A stretch of 64,000 bases of DNA from Ga0077555 sp963761475 (GTDB lineage: Bacteria > Pseudomonadota > Alphaproteobacteria > Rhizobiales > Hyphomicrobiaceae): assembly GCA_963761475.1 (NCBI GenBank), contig CAVXGT010000019.1:930001-994000 (forward strand), read 5' to 3'. The position numbers and the translations under genes were made by a program. Positions 18,711 to 27,406 of the stretch are shown here, one piece after another; position 1 is the first letter of the stretch; every line of letters begins with the position of its first letter. A model generated the notes under the pieces. The model was not told the DNA's origin and did no database searches. It was given only the letters and a program-made list of their open reading frames with translations.

Positions 18711-20408
18711 TTATGCCTTGAGCGTCCAGCCGCTGACCCCGGCGCCCACGAGGTAGCCGCCGTTGTTCATGCCATTGGCGATATCCCAGACAACGACAGT
18801 GCCACCATTCTGCAGGGCGATGTCGGAGATGCCGTCGCCGTCGTAGTCGCCAACCGCGGCCACGTCCCAACCGTCGACGCCGAGGCCTACGAAAGCGCCG
18901 CTCTCAGGCACGCCGTTGGAACCGGTGCGCCAGATGACAACGCTGCCGCCGTTCTGGAGTACAACATCGGTGTCGTTGTCGCCGTCGAAGTCGCCAGTGC
19001 CCTTCACGGTCCAGCCGTCGACGCCGTAACCGAGCACGGTACCGCCGACATTCTGCCCATTGAGCATGTTCCAGGCGACCACGGTGCCACCCTTCTGCAG
19101 CAGGATATCGCTGGAGCCGTCGCGGAAGAAGTCGCCGGTGCCGACCACATCCCAGCCTGCGACGTCGAGGCCGAGGACCGTGGTCGAAACGGCCATGCCG
19201 CCTTCGATATTCATTGCGAAGACAGAATCGCCGTTCTGCACGATCAGGTCGAGGTCGCCGTCGTTGTCGATGTCGCCAGTGGCCTTGACGGTGTAGCCGT
19301 TGGCGCTCATGCCGATGTCGGCTCCGCCTTGGACGACGCCGTTCTGCATGCGCCACATGACGATCGAGTTGCCGTTCTGGAGGACAACGTCGGCATCGCC
19401 ATCCCGGTCGAGATCGCCGGTCGCCTTGACCTCATATCCAGAGATGCCGGCGCCGAGGACGGTCCCGGAAATGGCGGTGTTGTTCTGGATGGTCCAGGCG
19501 ACCACTGTGCCGCCATTCTGGAGCACCATGTCCGAGGTCGAACCGACGTCGTCCGTGGCGCCGAAGTTGAAGTTCGAGGTGGCTTGGCGGAGGGTGACCG
19601 TCTGCTCGCTGCCTGAGCCGTAGCCGAACACCGCATTCTCGATGCCGGTCAGCGTGTTGGTATAGGGATGGTCGTGGTTGGGGTCATTGTGGTCTCCGTG
19701 CTTCTGGACGATCCAGACGTCCTGGCTGCCGGACATCGCACCGTTGTTGCCGTTGGAGTACTTCTGGAATGAGGTGAAGCCACCGCTGCCAGGCGTGCCT
19801 TCCTGGCTTTCGCTGTCGTACCAGGTGTCAGTGGCGCCATCGTCAGCGCCGGAGGTGTGGCCATAGATGTTATTGATGCCGAGAGTGTCGAAGAAGTGGT
19901 CGGACCCGCCATCGCCCACGATGTGGTCGTTGCCGACGCCGCCGACCAGTGTGTCGGATGCCGTCGTTCCCCAAAGTGTGTCGTTACCCGCGCCGCCATC
20001 GACATAGACGCCGCTGACTGAACCGGTCTCCATGAAGTTGCTGTCGGAGGCGTAGAACTGGTCGTTGCCGCCGTTGAAGAAGAACCTCTCGACGCCGGAG
20101 ATCGACGTGACGCCCTGGAAGCTGCCAGCGCCAACACGGAAGTCGAGAACGTAGTCCATGGCGTCGGTGAGGTAGACGAAGTTGGTGCCGAGGCCGCCGA
20201 CAATGCTGTCCAAGCCCTGCTGATGGATAATGTCGTTGCCAAGGCCGGCGAGGATAGTGTCCATGCCGCCGCCACCGATGATGGTGTCGTTGCCGTCGCC
20301 GGCGTCGATGGAGTCGTTGGCACCAGAAGGCAGCCCGCCGGTGACGCCCGCGGAATTGCCTGTCGGTGTTATGCTGTCGTCCAGATTGGTGCCGAAGATT
20401 GATGCCAT
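18711..20408 (-). CDS. secreted RTX calcium-binding protein with FG-GAP/VCBS-like repeats
   Basis: A 565-residue protein. It opens MASIFGTNLDDSI without a Sec leader, as usual for type I secretion substrates. RTX nonapeptides of the GGxGxDx type occur at about 30-60 (SIDAGDGNDTIIGGGGMDTI) and 135-170 (DGGAGNDTLWG, VGGVGNDHIVGDGGSDHF). The second half is six tandem units of about 47 residues with the core DxVLQNGGTVVxW and a Ca-binding DxDxDGxxD turn. It ends VGAGVSGWTLKA, possibly part of the export signal. No type I secretion genes are nearby. Likely an extracellular matrix or adhesion protein. Confidence 0.88.
   Translation of the reverse strand: MASIFGTNLDDSITPTGNSAGVTGGLPSGANDSIDAGDGNDTIIGGGGMDTILAGLGNDIIHQQGLDSIVGGLGTNFVYLTDAMDYVLDFRVGAGSFQGVTSISGVERFFFNGGNDQFYASDSNFMETGSVSGVYVDGGAGNDTLWGTTASDTLVGGVGNDHIVGDGGSDHFFDTLGINNIYGHTSGADDGATDTWYDSESQEGTPGSGGFTSFQKYSNGNNGAMSGSQDVWIVQKHGDHNDPNHDHPYTNTLTGIENAVFGYGSGSEQTVTLRQATSNFNFGATDDVGSTSDMVLQNGGTVVAWTIQNNTAISGTVLGAGISGYEVKATGDLDRDGDADVVLQNGNSIVMWRMQNGVVQGGADIGMSANGYTVKATGDIDNDGDLDLIVQNGDSVFAMNIEGGMAVSTTVLGLDVAGWDVVGTGDFFRDGSSDILLQKGGTVVAWNMLNGQNVGGTVLGYGVDGWTVKGTGDFDGDNDTDVVLQNGGSVVIWRTGSNGVPESGAFVGLGVDGWDVAAVGDYDGDGISDIALQNGGTVVVWDIANGMNNGGYLVGAGVSGWTLKA
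18714..19550 (-). repeat. six tandem about 47-codon repeats (FG-GAP/VCBS-like)
   Basis: Within the RTX protein, six successive units share the layout (D)xxLQNGGTVVxW, then about 12 variable residues, G-VLGxGVxGWxVKxTGD, and DxDGDxD. The last unit is cut short at the C-terminus. The repetition is clear at protein level and recognisable in the DNA (recurrent gccgttctgcag- or ccgttctgga-like text). Confidence 0.85.
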
Positions 20409-20956
20409 GACGTGGTTCGCTCCAGGGTCGTTGAACTGTTGGGCCAGCGCGTGAGCCCGTTAATGGTCATTGATAACGCCCCGCTCCTGGTGAGCCGGGC
20501 TGACGTGAATGTTTCGCTGCTGCGCTGGTGATCCTTTGTCGGATGGACGACTAGGGACCGCAGGATGGTTGGCCTGAAACTAGGGCAGGATTTGATCTTT
20601 GGTCACCCGAAATTTGGCTCAATACGGAACAAGTTATATCCGATAGTTAAGATAAAAGATTAATTGCTTCGACGACTGTCTCAATACGGATCCGTGGTGC
20701 GGGCCAGGGCCGAGGCCCGCCGGCTAGTGGACTGCGTGTGCTCGGCTCGGAAGAGGTCATGTTTCGATATGGGGCTTGGGGCGGCGCGGTGTGTCGGCGC
20801 CAACGTTCATGGCGAGGCGCGTTTCAGGCATGTGGCAACGGCCTTCAGCGACGGTGCACGATGGGGTGACACCGGCTCTCCGGCGGGCCTATCCTTCGCG
20901 CCGGGGCGGAGTTGATGACGCGCCACGTCTTGGAACCGAAAAGGAGACGCCTAGTC
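20409..20956. other. intergenic region with an AT-rich core and an 11-base direct repeat
   Basis: A 548-base gap between the RTX gene and the SDR gene, both reading away from it. The segment about 20595-20670 is distinctly AT-rich. CTCAATACGGA occurs at 20618-20628 and again at 20680-20690, 62 bases apart. AAGGAG near 20941 is the SDR ribosome binding site. No convincing gene: the frame at 20664-20915 reads as shadow sequence. Confidence 0.45.
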
Positions 20957-21892
20957 ATGAATCTCGAAGGAAAAGCCGGCATCGTCACCGGAGCGGGTCG
21001 CGGCATTGGACGAGCGATCGCCTTGCTGATGGCAAAAGAGGGCGCCAGCGTCATCGTCAACGACTTGGGTGCGGGGCGTGAGGGGCAGCAGGACAAGGAC
21101 AATTCTGCCGAGCAGGTGGTACAGGAGATCATCAAGGCGGGTGGCAAGGCTTCGGCGAACCGCAACTCAGTTGCTGACTATCAGGCGGCGGGGCGCATGG
21201 TTCGTGCCTGTGCGGAGACCTACGGCAAGATCGACTTCGTCGTGAACACTGCCGGCATGCTCCGAGAGCGGATGATCTGGAACATGACGGAGGAGGACTT
21301 CGATCTCGTCATCGGCGTGCATCTGAAAGGCACATGGAACATGTGCACGCATGCCACCAAGATGATGCGCAACGCCCGCCACGGCCGCATCATCAATTTC
21401 TCGTCTGATGCCTTCAAGGGCTCGGTGGGGCAATGCAACTACGCCGCCGCCAAGGCCGGCATCATCGGGCTCACCCGCACGATAGCGCGCGAGGCCGGGC
21501 AATATGGCATCACGGCAAATGCCATGTGTCCTTTTGCAGCAACTCGCATGACCGTCAACGACGCGGTGATCGCAAATTGGAAGCGGCGCGTCGAGAACGG
21601 TCTCATGACGCAGAAGGACTATGAGAGTCGGATGGCGATGCCGGGGCCGGAGTACATCGCACCGATGGTGGCCTACCTCGCGACGGATGCCGCCAAGGAC
21701 GTGAATGGCCAGATCTTCCATGCGGAGAAGGGGCACTACCACACCTACTACTACGGTGAGGTGAAGCGCTCGATCTACAAGTGGGACGACGGCGGCATGT
21801 TCAATGTCGACGAACTCGTTGACATGATGCCTCAATCGTTGATGCACAACATTCCGAACGAAGCTCCGGCGAAGGAGCCGAAGGAGGGTTGA
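20957..21892 (+). CDS. SDR family NAD(P)-dependent oxidoreductase
   Basis: A 311-residue short-chain dehydrogenase. The cofactor motif is GIVTGAGRGIGRAIAL. The catalytic set is Ser in INFSSDAF with Tyr and Lys in YAAAKAG, plus the NTAG motif. It is longer than the usual 250 residues, with a C-terminal extension of about 50 residues (HTYYYGEVKRSIYKWDDGG) seen in hydroxyacyl-CoA or 17-beta-HSD type 4-like enzymes. ATG 20957 is chosen for the AAGGAG upstream and the typical MNLEGKAGIVTG start. A truncated GST follows after 38 bases. Confidence 0.9.
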   Translation: MNLEGKAGIVTGAGRGIGRAIALLMAKEGASVIVNDLGAGREGQQDKDNSAEQVVQEIIKAGGKASANRNSVADYQAAGRMVRACAETYGKIDFVVNTAGMLRERMIWNMTEEDFDLVIGVHLKGTWNMCTHATKMMRNARHGRIINFSSDAFKGSVGQCNYAAAKAGIIGLTRTIAREAGQYGITANAMCPFAATRMTVNDAVIANWKRRVENGLMTQKDYESRMAMPGPEYIAPMVAYLATDAAKDVNGQIFHAEKGHYHTYYYGEVKRSIYKWDDGGMFNVDELVDMMPQSLMHNIPNEAPAKEPKEG

Positions 21893-21930
21893 TCCTCCAT
21901 TGAGGGGCCTGTGTGACGGAGTGGGCGGAT

Positions 21931-22101
21931 ATGCTTGCGCTTTATTTCGCTCCGGGCTCCTCATCGATGGCGGTACATATCGCGCTGCACGAGACGGGCC
22001 TCGCTTTTGAGACGAGGCCCGTTTCATTCAAGAGGAAGCAGCAGTCGCTGCCTGGGTTTCTGGCGCTCAATTCGGCTGGCAAGGTTCCGCCTCTACTGGC
22101 G
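21931..22101 (+). pseudogene. glutathione S-transferase, N-terminal fragment
   Basis: The first 56 or so codons read as the GST thioredoxin-like domain (MLALYFAPGSSSMAVHIALH through ALNSAGKVPPLL). Recognisable homology stops there. The frame runs on to 22320, but that part is non-GST and overlaps the convergent vWA gene (ends 22204). A full GST needs about 200 residues, so the rest has been lost by deletion or rearrangement. None of the three plus-strand frames after 22101 resumes the expected sequence. Confidence 0.65.
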
Positions 22102-22203
22102 CGTGCGACATGCGGCAATGGGCGCCGCGCCGGACTTGCGTGCGCTTGGCTGCAAGCGTCCGGCCCAGCCTGCACTGCCCGCACGGCGAAGCGACGCTCG
22201 CCG

Positions 22204-23460
22204 CTATTGCGAGAGCCTGACGCTTTCGGCCTTGATCTTGCCCTTGAGTTCGACAAACTTTGCGGGAATTTCGGGCGTATCAATGGCCTGGAAATACCAG
22301 CCTGGGGAGGCGCACGCTGACATTGCCGGACTGATGGTCGTCTCCACTGGGAGGACCGTATCGCGGTAGAGCGCATTGTTGGCGAGCTTTGGATACTTGA
22401 TCTCGACGACGGCGAGGCGAAAGCCAGCGTCCTTGATTTGCTGGCAAGAGTTCGCGTTGATGGCCTTCTGGGCGAAGTAGGCCGAGCGGGAATCGATGCC
22501 GTCCGTGATGAGAACGAGCGTCTTTCGCGGTTCGTTCGCCGTGCCATTTCCCTGCGTGCCGAGCAGCCGGCAAATCTCGCTGAACGAGTTGACGAAGTCG
22601 GTCCCGTAGCGGTCGTAAGCCGGGAAATTGGCAAGCACCGATTTCACGGCGCTGGACGAGGTCGATGGTGGGGCGAGTTCCTTGGCGTACTCGCTGAAGC
22701 CGATGACCGAGATCCGTCGCAAGCCCTTTTGGACGATCTTGTCGGCTGGATCGAGCAGCAGGTCGACAAGGCCATTGAACTGGAGGTTGAGCTCATCCTC
22801 CCGCAGTTTGATGCCTGCATCCCGCGCCATCTGGTAGACGGTCTTGCCTGCAGGTTCCCAGCCCTCGCGCGAGTGACATCCGAATGCGCAACCTTGCGGC
22901 AAAATTGAACCATAGGCCGGCGTCGTATATGGCCGGGTGAGTGCCTCGAGTGCGTCTCGGTCGGCGCTTGTCGCACCGACGCCAAGTGAACTCGACAGGT
23001 CGACGGCGAAATAGAGGTCTTCGTGACCAGCGCTCTTTTCGGCAACCGACTGCAGCTTGATGGTGATCTTTTCGACGCCGACCAGGGCCCCAAATGTCAT
23101 CGGCAGTGTGCCGTCCGCACTGGCTTCCAGTTTCACCCCGTCGAAGGCGTCGACCTTGGCAACGAGCGAGAGGTTATCAGCGCGGTCGGGATCATTGCTC
23201 TCGATGAACTTGGCGAACATTGATTTGGCGTTCTGCAGGTCGCCAGCCTGAACGGCGGCGAGCGCTGCGCTGTCCAGTCTTGCCTGCAACCTCTGGCGTA
23301 CCTGGGTGACCCGACCGAAATCGAGGGCAATGCCGATCGCGCCCACCACTACGGGCAGGGCCATCGCGAAAATGACGGCTGTGGTGCCCCGTCGGCATCC
23401 TGTGAAACGCTGAGCCCACCTACAAGCCGAATGTATTGAGGCGACGACAGATGGCCACAT
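22204..23460 (-). CDS. TadG-like pilus-assembly/vWA domain protein
   Basis: A 418-residue membrane-anchored protein. A single TM segment at about residues 26-48 (TTAVIFAMALPVVVGAIGIALD) follows the RRG that typifies TadE/TadG-like proteins. The rest is exported. A von Willebrand A domain covers about 148-400 with a MIDAS-like DLSSSLG and LVLITDGIDSR. An inserted Cys motif (GCAFGCHSREG) is the type found in this family. No other tad genes are adjacent, so it is an orphan copy. Confidence 0.82.
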   Translation of the reverse strand: MWPSVVASIHSACRWAQRFTGCRRGTTAVIFAMALPVVVGAIGIALDFGRVTQVRQRLQARLDSAALAAVQAGDLQNAKSMFAKFIESNDPDRADNLSLVAKVDAFDGVKLEASADGTLPMTFGALVGVEKITIKLQSVAEKSAGHEDLYFAVDLSSSLGVGATSADRDALEALTRPYTTPAYGSILPQGCAFGCHSREGWEPAGKTVYQMARDAGIKLREDELNLQFNGLVDLLLDPADKIVQKGLRRISVIGFSEYAKELAPPSTSSSAVKSVLANFPAYDRYGTDFVNSFSEICRLLGTQGNGTANEPRKTLVLITDGIDSRSAYFAQKAINANSCQQIKDAGFRLAVVEIKYPKLANNALYRDTVLPVETTISPAMSACASPGWYFQAIDTPEIPAKFVELKGKIKAESVRLSQ

Positions 23461-23664
23461 GGCGGATTGAGCTCTCTTTTCCGCTTTGTTGTCGAACGAT
23501 AGCGACTGAGGTCTATGCGCCGAGAGGTTGTCGAAATCTTAGGATGGGATTTTGCGCGGATGGTTCCTTGCCCGCAGTCCTAGCCAAAGGTTAACGGCGC
23601 GCCCACACGATGGTGGGGAAGCGTTGGCAAGCTTCAGGTTCTTTGGAAATTGCCTGGGAAGGGG

Positions 23665-23741
23665 TGGTAGCGGGAGGCGGACTTGAACCGCCGACCTAAG
23701 GATTATGAGACCTTCGCTCTAACCACCTGAGCTATCCCGCC
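23665..23741 (-). tRNA. tRNA-Met (anticodon CAT)
   Basis: A 77-nt cloverleaf on the minus strand with encoded CCA. The acceptor stem GGCGGGA pairs with TCCCGCT (terminal G-T). The D-arm, TTC loop (GGTTCAAGTCC) and variable loop are normal. The anticodon CAT is at 23705-23707 in the loop CTCATAA. The last anticodon-stem pair (31-39) is T-T. Most like the elongator tRNA-Met; a tRNA-Ile(CAT) whose C is modified to lysidine cannot be fully excluded. Confidence 0.9.
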
Positions 23742-23993
23742 ACACTGTTTCACATGCCGCCGCTTGCCGAATATGGCACAGGGCAGGGGCTTGCGATCGT
23801 CAGGCGCTTTGAGGGAGGACGACTGGGCCTGCCCGTGGAATGGCGTCTGAGATGCCGGATATAGTGACCGGCGGTGGTGCCTGTCAAGCAAGCGCGCGAT
23901 GGGAAGCTCGCGCCGTTGGCGCGAGCGAGTTTAGTGTAGCGCCTGGCCGGGAGGCAGATCATGCCAGATGCCTGCCTTTTCGGGCAGGTGGCC

Positions 23994-25805
23994 TCAGGCT
24001 TTGGTGCCGCCGCCTTTGACGAGGAAGGTAAAATCGGCGCCCTGGGGGGCCTGGAGCACGCTTTCCCGGAACAGGCGGTCGTAGCCGCGCTCGGGGAGTG
24101 GGCGCTTCTCCTTCGCCCAGGCCTCGCGTCGCTTGGCGATTTCGGCCTCATCGACCAAGAGGTCGAGGCGGCGCTCCTTGACGGAGAGCTTGATGCGGTC
24201 GCCGGTCCTGACGAAGGCGAGAGGGCCGCCAATGTAGGATTCCGGTGCGATGTGCAGGATGATGGTGCCATAGGCCGTGCCGGACATGCGGGCATCGGAC
24301 ATGCGGACCATGTCCTTGACGCCGGCGCGCAGTAGTTTCTTCGGGATCGGCAGGAATCCAGCCTCGGGCATGGCCGCTGGAGAGGCCGGGCCGACATTCT
24401 GGAGAATCAGGAAATCATCGGCGGTGACGTCGAGGTCGGGATCGTCGACGCGCTCGTTCATGTCGTCAAGGCCGGTGAAGACGACGGCGCGTCCGGTTTT
24501 CTCGAACAGTTCCGGGGTTGCCGCCGAGCGCTTGATGATGGCGCCTTCCGGTGCCAGGGAGCCGAACAGGGCAACGAGGCCGCCTTCGGGCTCCACGGGA
24601 TCGGACGCCGGCTTGATGACACGGCGGTCGACCCAGAGCGCTTCGTCGGACTGCAGGCGCTCGCCGAGGGTCTCTCCAGCCACGGTCATGCAGTCGAGGT
24701 GCAGCAAGGGTTTCAACTCGCGCAGGATGGCACCGATACCGCCGGCGGCGTAGAAATCCTCCATGTAGAACTCGTTGCCGACCGGCTTCACGGCGGCGAG
24801 CACGGGAGTGGTGTCGGAGAGCTCATTGAAGCGGTGGAGGTCGAGCTCGAGGCCAAGCCGGCCAGCAATGGCCGCTAGGTGTACGACGCCATTGGTGGAG
24901 CCGCCGAGCGCCAGGAGCACGCGGGTGGCATTGTCGAGCGCCTTGGCGGTGATGATCTGGTCGGGTGTGAGGTTCGAGGCAACAAGCCGAACGGCGGCGG
25001 TGCCCGTCGCCTCGGCGGCGCGCAGGCGGTCAGCGTGGACGGCCGGAATGGCGGCCGTGCCCGGAAGGGTCATGCCAATGGATTCTGCAATCGCTGCCAT
25101 GGTCGAGGCAGTGCCCATGACGGCACAGGTGCCGGCGGTGGTCACGAGGCGGCCTTCGGCCTCCTCGATCTCTGGCTTCGACATGCGGCCGGCGCGATAT
25201 TCGACCCAGAACTTGCGGCAGTCGGTGCAGGCGCCGACGCGGTGCTCCTTGTAGCGCCCGGTCATCTGTGGGCCGCCGATCAACTGTATGGCGGGCTTGC
25301 CGGCACTGGCGGCGCCCATCAACTGGGCAGGCACGGTCTTGTCGCAGCCGCCCATCAGCACCACGGCGTCCATGGGCTGGGCGCGGATCATCTCCTCGGT
25401 GTCCATGGCCATGAGGTTGCGGAACTTCATGGAATTGGGGGCGAGGGTGGATTCGTGGACTGAAATGGTCGGGAACTCGAAGGCAACGCCGCCCGCTGCC
25501 GCGATGCCACGCTTCAAGGCATCGACCAGCTCGGGGAAATGGCGGTGGCAGGGGTTGAAGCGGCTGTAGGTGTTGGCGATGCCGATGATCGGTCGGCTGA
25601 GCTCGTCAAGGGAATAGCCCATGGAGCGGGCGAAGGCTCGGCGCAGGTAGACGGAGAAATCGGGATCGCCGTAATTCTGCAGTCCGCGCAGGTAGCCGGT
25701 GGCGGCGCGTTGGCCGGGCTCGAGCTTGGCGGCCGATGCGCTCTTCCCGGGGGCGGCCTTCTTGTCGCCGCTCTTCTTGTCGCCGCCCTTGCTGCCTTTG
25801 GCCAT
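23994..25805 (-). CDS. IlvD/Edd family dehydratase (dihydroxy-acid or sugar-acid dehydratase)
   Basis: A 603-residue Fe-S dehydratase. Three cluster-ligand cysteines are visible: C86 in SRFNPCHRHF, C154 in MGGCDKTVPA and C227 in AGTCAVMGTASTM. The C-terminal domain has the conserved MSDARMSGTAYGTIILHIAPES. Members remove water from dihydroxyisovalerate (IlvD), 6-phosphogluconate (Edd) or aldonic acids such as arabinonate. No ilv genes are near, so a sugar-acid or broad-range role is as likely as branched-chain amino acid synthesis. The Lys/Gly-rich leader (residues 1-27) is unusual. Confidence 0.9.
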   Translation of the reverse strand: MAKGSKGGDKKSGDKKAAPGKSASAAKLEPGQRAATGYLRGLQNYGDPDFSVYLRRAFARSMGYSLDELSRPIIGIANTYSRFNPCHRHFPELVDALKRGIAAAGGVAFEFPTISVHESTLAPNSMKFRNLMAMDTEEMIRAQPMDAVVLMGGCDKTVPAQLMGAASAGKPAIQLIGGPQMTGRYKEHRVGACTDCRKFWVEYRAGRMSKPEIEEAEGRLVTTAGTCAVMGTASTMAAIAESIGMTLPGTAAIPAVHADRLRAAEATGTAAVRLVASNLTPDQIITAKALDNATRVLLALGGSTNGVVHLAAIAGRLGLELDLHRFNELSDTTPVLAAVKPVGNEFYMEDFYAAGGIGAILRELKPLLHLDCMTVAGETLGERLQSDEALWVDRRVIKPASDPVEPEGGLVALFGSLAPEGAIIKRSAATPELFEKTGRAVVFTGLDDMNERVDDPDLDVTADDFLILQNVGPASPAAMPEAGFLPIPKKLLRAGVKDMVRMSDARMSGTAYGTIILHIAPESYIGGPLAFVRTGDRIKLSVKERRLDLLVDEAEIAKRREAWAKEKRPLPERGYDRLFRESVLQAPQGADFTFLVKGGGTKA

Positions 25806-25996
25806 CGATGCGCTCTCCCGGCGTGATGCAGGCGGCCTGGCGCCCGCGGTCCATTATTTGGTGTCCGGCACTCTCTGCCGGTCTTGATGGCTTTTCGGCT
25901 CTTTGGCCGGACTAATCAAGATGGGTCGCGGATTAACGCTTCATCAAGACTTCGGTGGAAAGGTTCTTTTAACCAACCTGTTCGCGGAACTGCCTC

Positions 25997-26500
25997 ATGC
26001 CCGTATTCGACAACGGCGCAATCGCGCGCGTCACGTCCAGCCTCAATGAGGTCAACAACGATACCGGACGCGTGGCCTTCTGTGGTCCGTTCGTGCTGTC
26101 GGCGATCACGGGCTATTCGATCTCGAAAATCGAAGACGAGATCCGTGCGCTGCGGGCGCCGGACACCAACATCAAGTCGGTCGTCAAGGGGACGAACTCG
26201 GAGGAGGTGGCGGCCGCGCTCAAGCGGTATGGCTACCGCATGGATCTTGTCGAGGACTACATGCACCTGGCGCGCAAGGCCCGGCCGAGCGTGTGGAACT
26301 GGATGCAGCGCCCACGCAATGCCTGGACACAATACATCCTCGCCATTCACAGGGGCAAGGAAGGGCACTGGATCCTGATCAAGGGCGTGAAGTGTTGCGA
26401 CACGTTTTCGATGGGGAAGTGGCAATTCGTATGTGACGGACCGCACAAGGGCTGCCGCATCATGGAGGTGTTCGAGGTCCGCAAGGAACTCGGTGTCTGA
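25997..26500 (+). CDS. small protein with a papain-fold (C39-like) cysteine peptidase pattern
   Basis: A 167-residue protein without signal peptide or TM. The order C29 (VAFCGPFVLSAITGYS), H124 (GKEGHWILIKGV) and D135 (KCCDTFS) is that of a papain-like triad as in C39 or related peptidases. The aromatic stretch WNWMQRPRNAWTQYILAI leads into the His strand. I do not recognise a named family, and activity is inferred only from the motif order. A two-TM protein gene follows 90 bases downstream on the same strand. The ATG at 25997 is the first in frame. Confidence 0.65.
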   Translation: MPVFDNGAIARVTSSLNEVNNDTGRVAFCGPFVLSAITGYSISKIEDEIRALRAPDTNIKSVVKGTNSEEVAAALKRYGYRMDLVEDYMHLARKARPSVWNWMQRPRNAWTQYILAIHRGKEGHWILIKGVKCCDTFSMGKWQFVCDGPHKGCRIMEVFEVRKELGV

Positions 26501-26590
26501 TCCGAGGGCATCGGCCCGGCGAGTGGGCACGCCGTATTAACTGAAGTCTGATAGCCTCGCGGGATTGCCACATCGCTCGAGGGAAGACGA

Positions 26591-27382
26591 ATGGGCTTTG
26601 CAGACGCTCTCGGACTGAAGGTTGCGCCGGCAGCCCAACGCCGCAAGGCCGCTTGGATCATGCTCGCCGTCACGCTCGTGCTGGGTGGCGGCGCGATCGG
26701 CGCCTTCGTCGGCCCCTACGCCTGGCGCCACTACACTTACATGCCGGCCGAGGCGCGCGTCACGCATCTCGAGACGCTCTGCCACTACCAGATCAAGCGC
26801 TTCAACAAGCGTGGGCCGGCGCAAGTCACAGGCCTCGTCGACTGCGCGGCGGCCGAGGCCGAGGCGGCCCGGATCGACCATGCCATGGGCGAAATCCGGC
26901 GTGTTGCTGTCGTCGGTGTGAGCTTCTCGACGGCGGAAGGCGGTCTCGTCTCCGCCTCGTTCGAGGTCCCGGTGGCAGCCGTGGCCGATGTCGTCCTCGG
27001 GCAGAGCCTCGCGATCCAGTACGACCCCGAGCGACCCTACCAAGTGCAGCGGCTCGCCGACCACCCCTTCGCCCTCGCCGCGGAGAATCGCTACGCAGGC
27101 GCCGCAGCGATCGCCACCCAGGCGAAGGAGGAGCAGGCGCGCAAGGTAAGGGAAGCGCGCAAGCCCGTCGAGCCCGGCAGCACGCTGTATCAGGTGTCCT
27201 CGGTGATCGCCTGGATCATCATCGCGCTGATGGGGCTTGCGATCCTGTGGGTGATCCGGGCGCTGTGGCGCTTGGCGCGACGCCTGCTCGGCACCGTCCT
27301 TACGGCTCCAGCAGTGCGCCCGACCGCCCGTGTGCTCGGTCGCGGCACACCACCGACTGACCGCCGTCGGTCCAGGATCTGA
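26591..27382 (+). CDS. two-TM membrane protein, DUF3592-like
   Basis: A 263-residue inner-membrane protein. The first TM is at about 20-43 (AAWIMLAVTLVLGGGAIGAF) and the second at about 200-226 (VSSVIAWIIIALMGLAILWV). Between them is a soluble beta-rich domain with the pattern VxGxSLAIQYDPERPYQV, typical of DUF3592 proteins, and two Cys (CHY, DCAA). The cytoplasmic tail is Arg-rich. Function unknown. It converges on the TRAP gene dctM. Confidence 0.75.
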   Translation: MGFADALGLKVAPAAQRRKAAWIMLAVTLVLGGGAIGAFVGPYAWRHYTYMPAEARVTHLETLCHYQIKRFNKRGPAQVTGLVDCAAAEAEAARIDHAMGEIRRVAVVGVSFSTAEGGLVSASFEVPVAAVADVVLGQSLAIQYDPERPYQVQRLADHPFALAAENRYAGAAAIATQAKEEQARKVREARKPVEPGSTLYQVSSVIAWIIIALMGLAILWVIRALWRLARRLLGTVLTAPAVRPTARVLGRGTPPTDRRRSRI

Positions 27383-27406
27383 ACTCTCCTGCAGAACGCG
27401 CCTAGG

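Noticed and set aside
18549..19616. A 355-codon plus-strand frame opposite the RTX protein
   Set aside because: It is the antisense of the repeats; its VAxDxAG-like repetition mirrors the coding strand.
23665..23741. An integration site at the tRNA-Met gene
   Set aside because: No integrase, attachment repeat or phage gene was found next to it.
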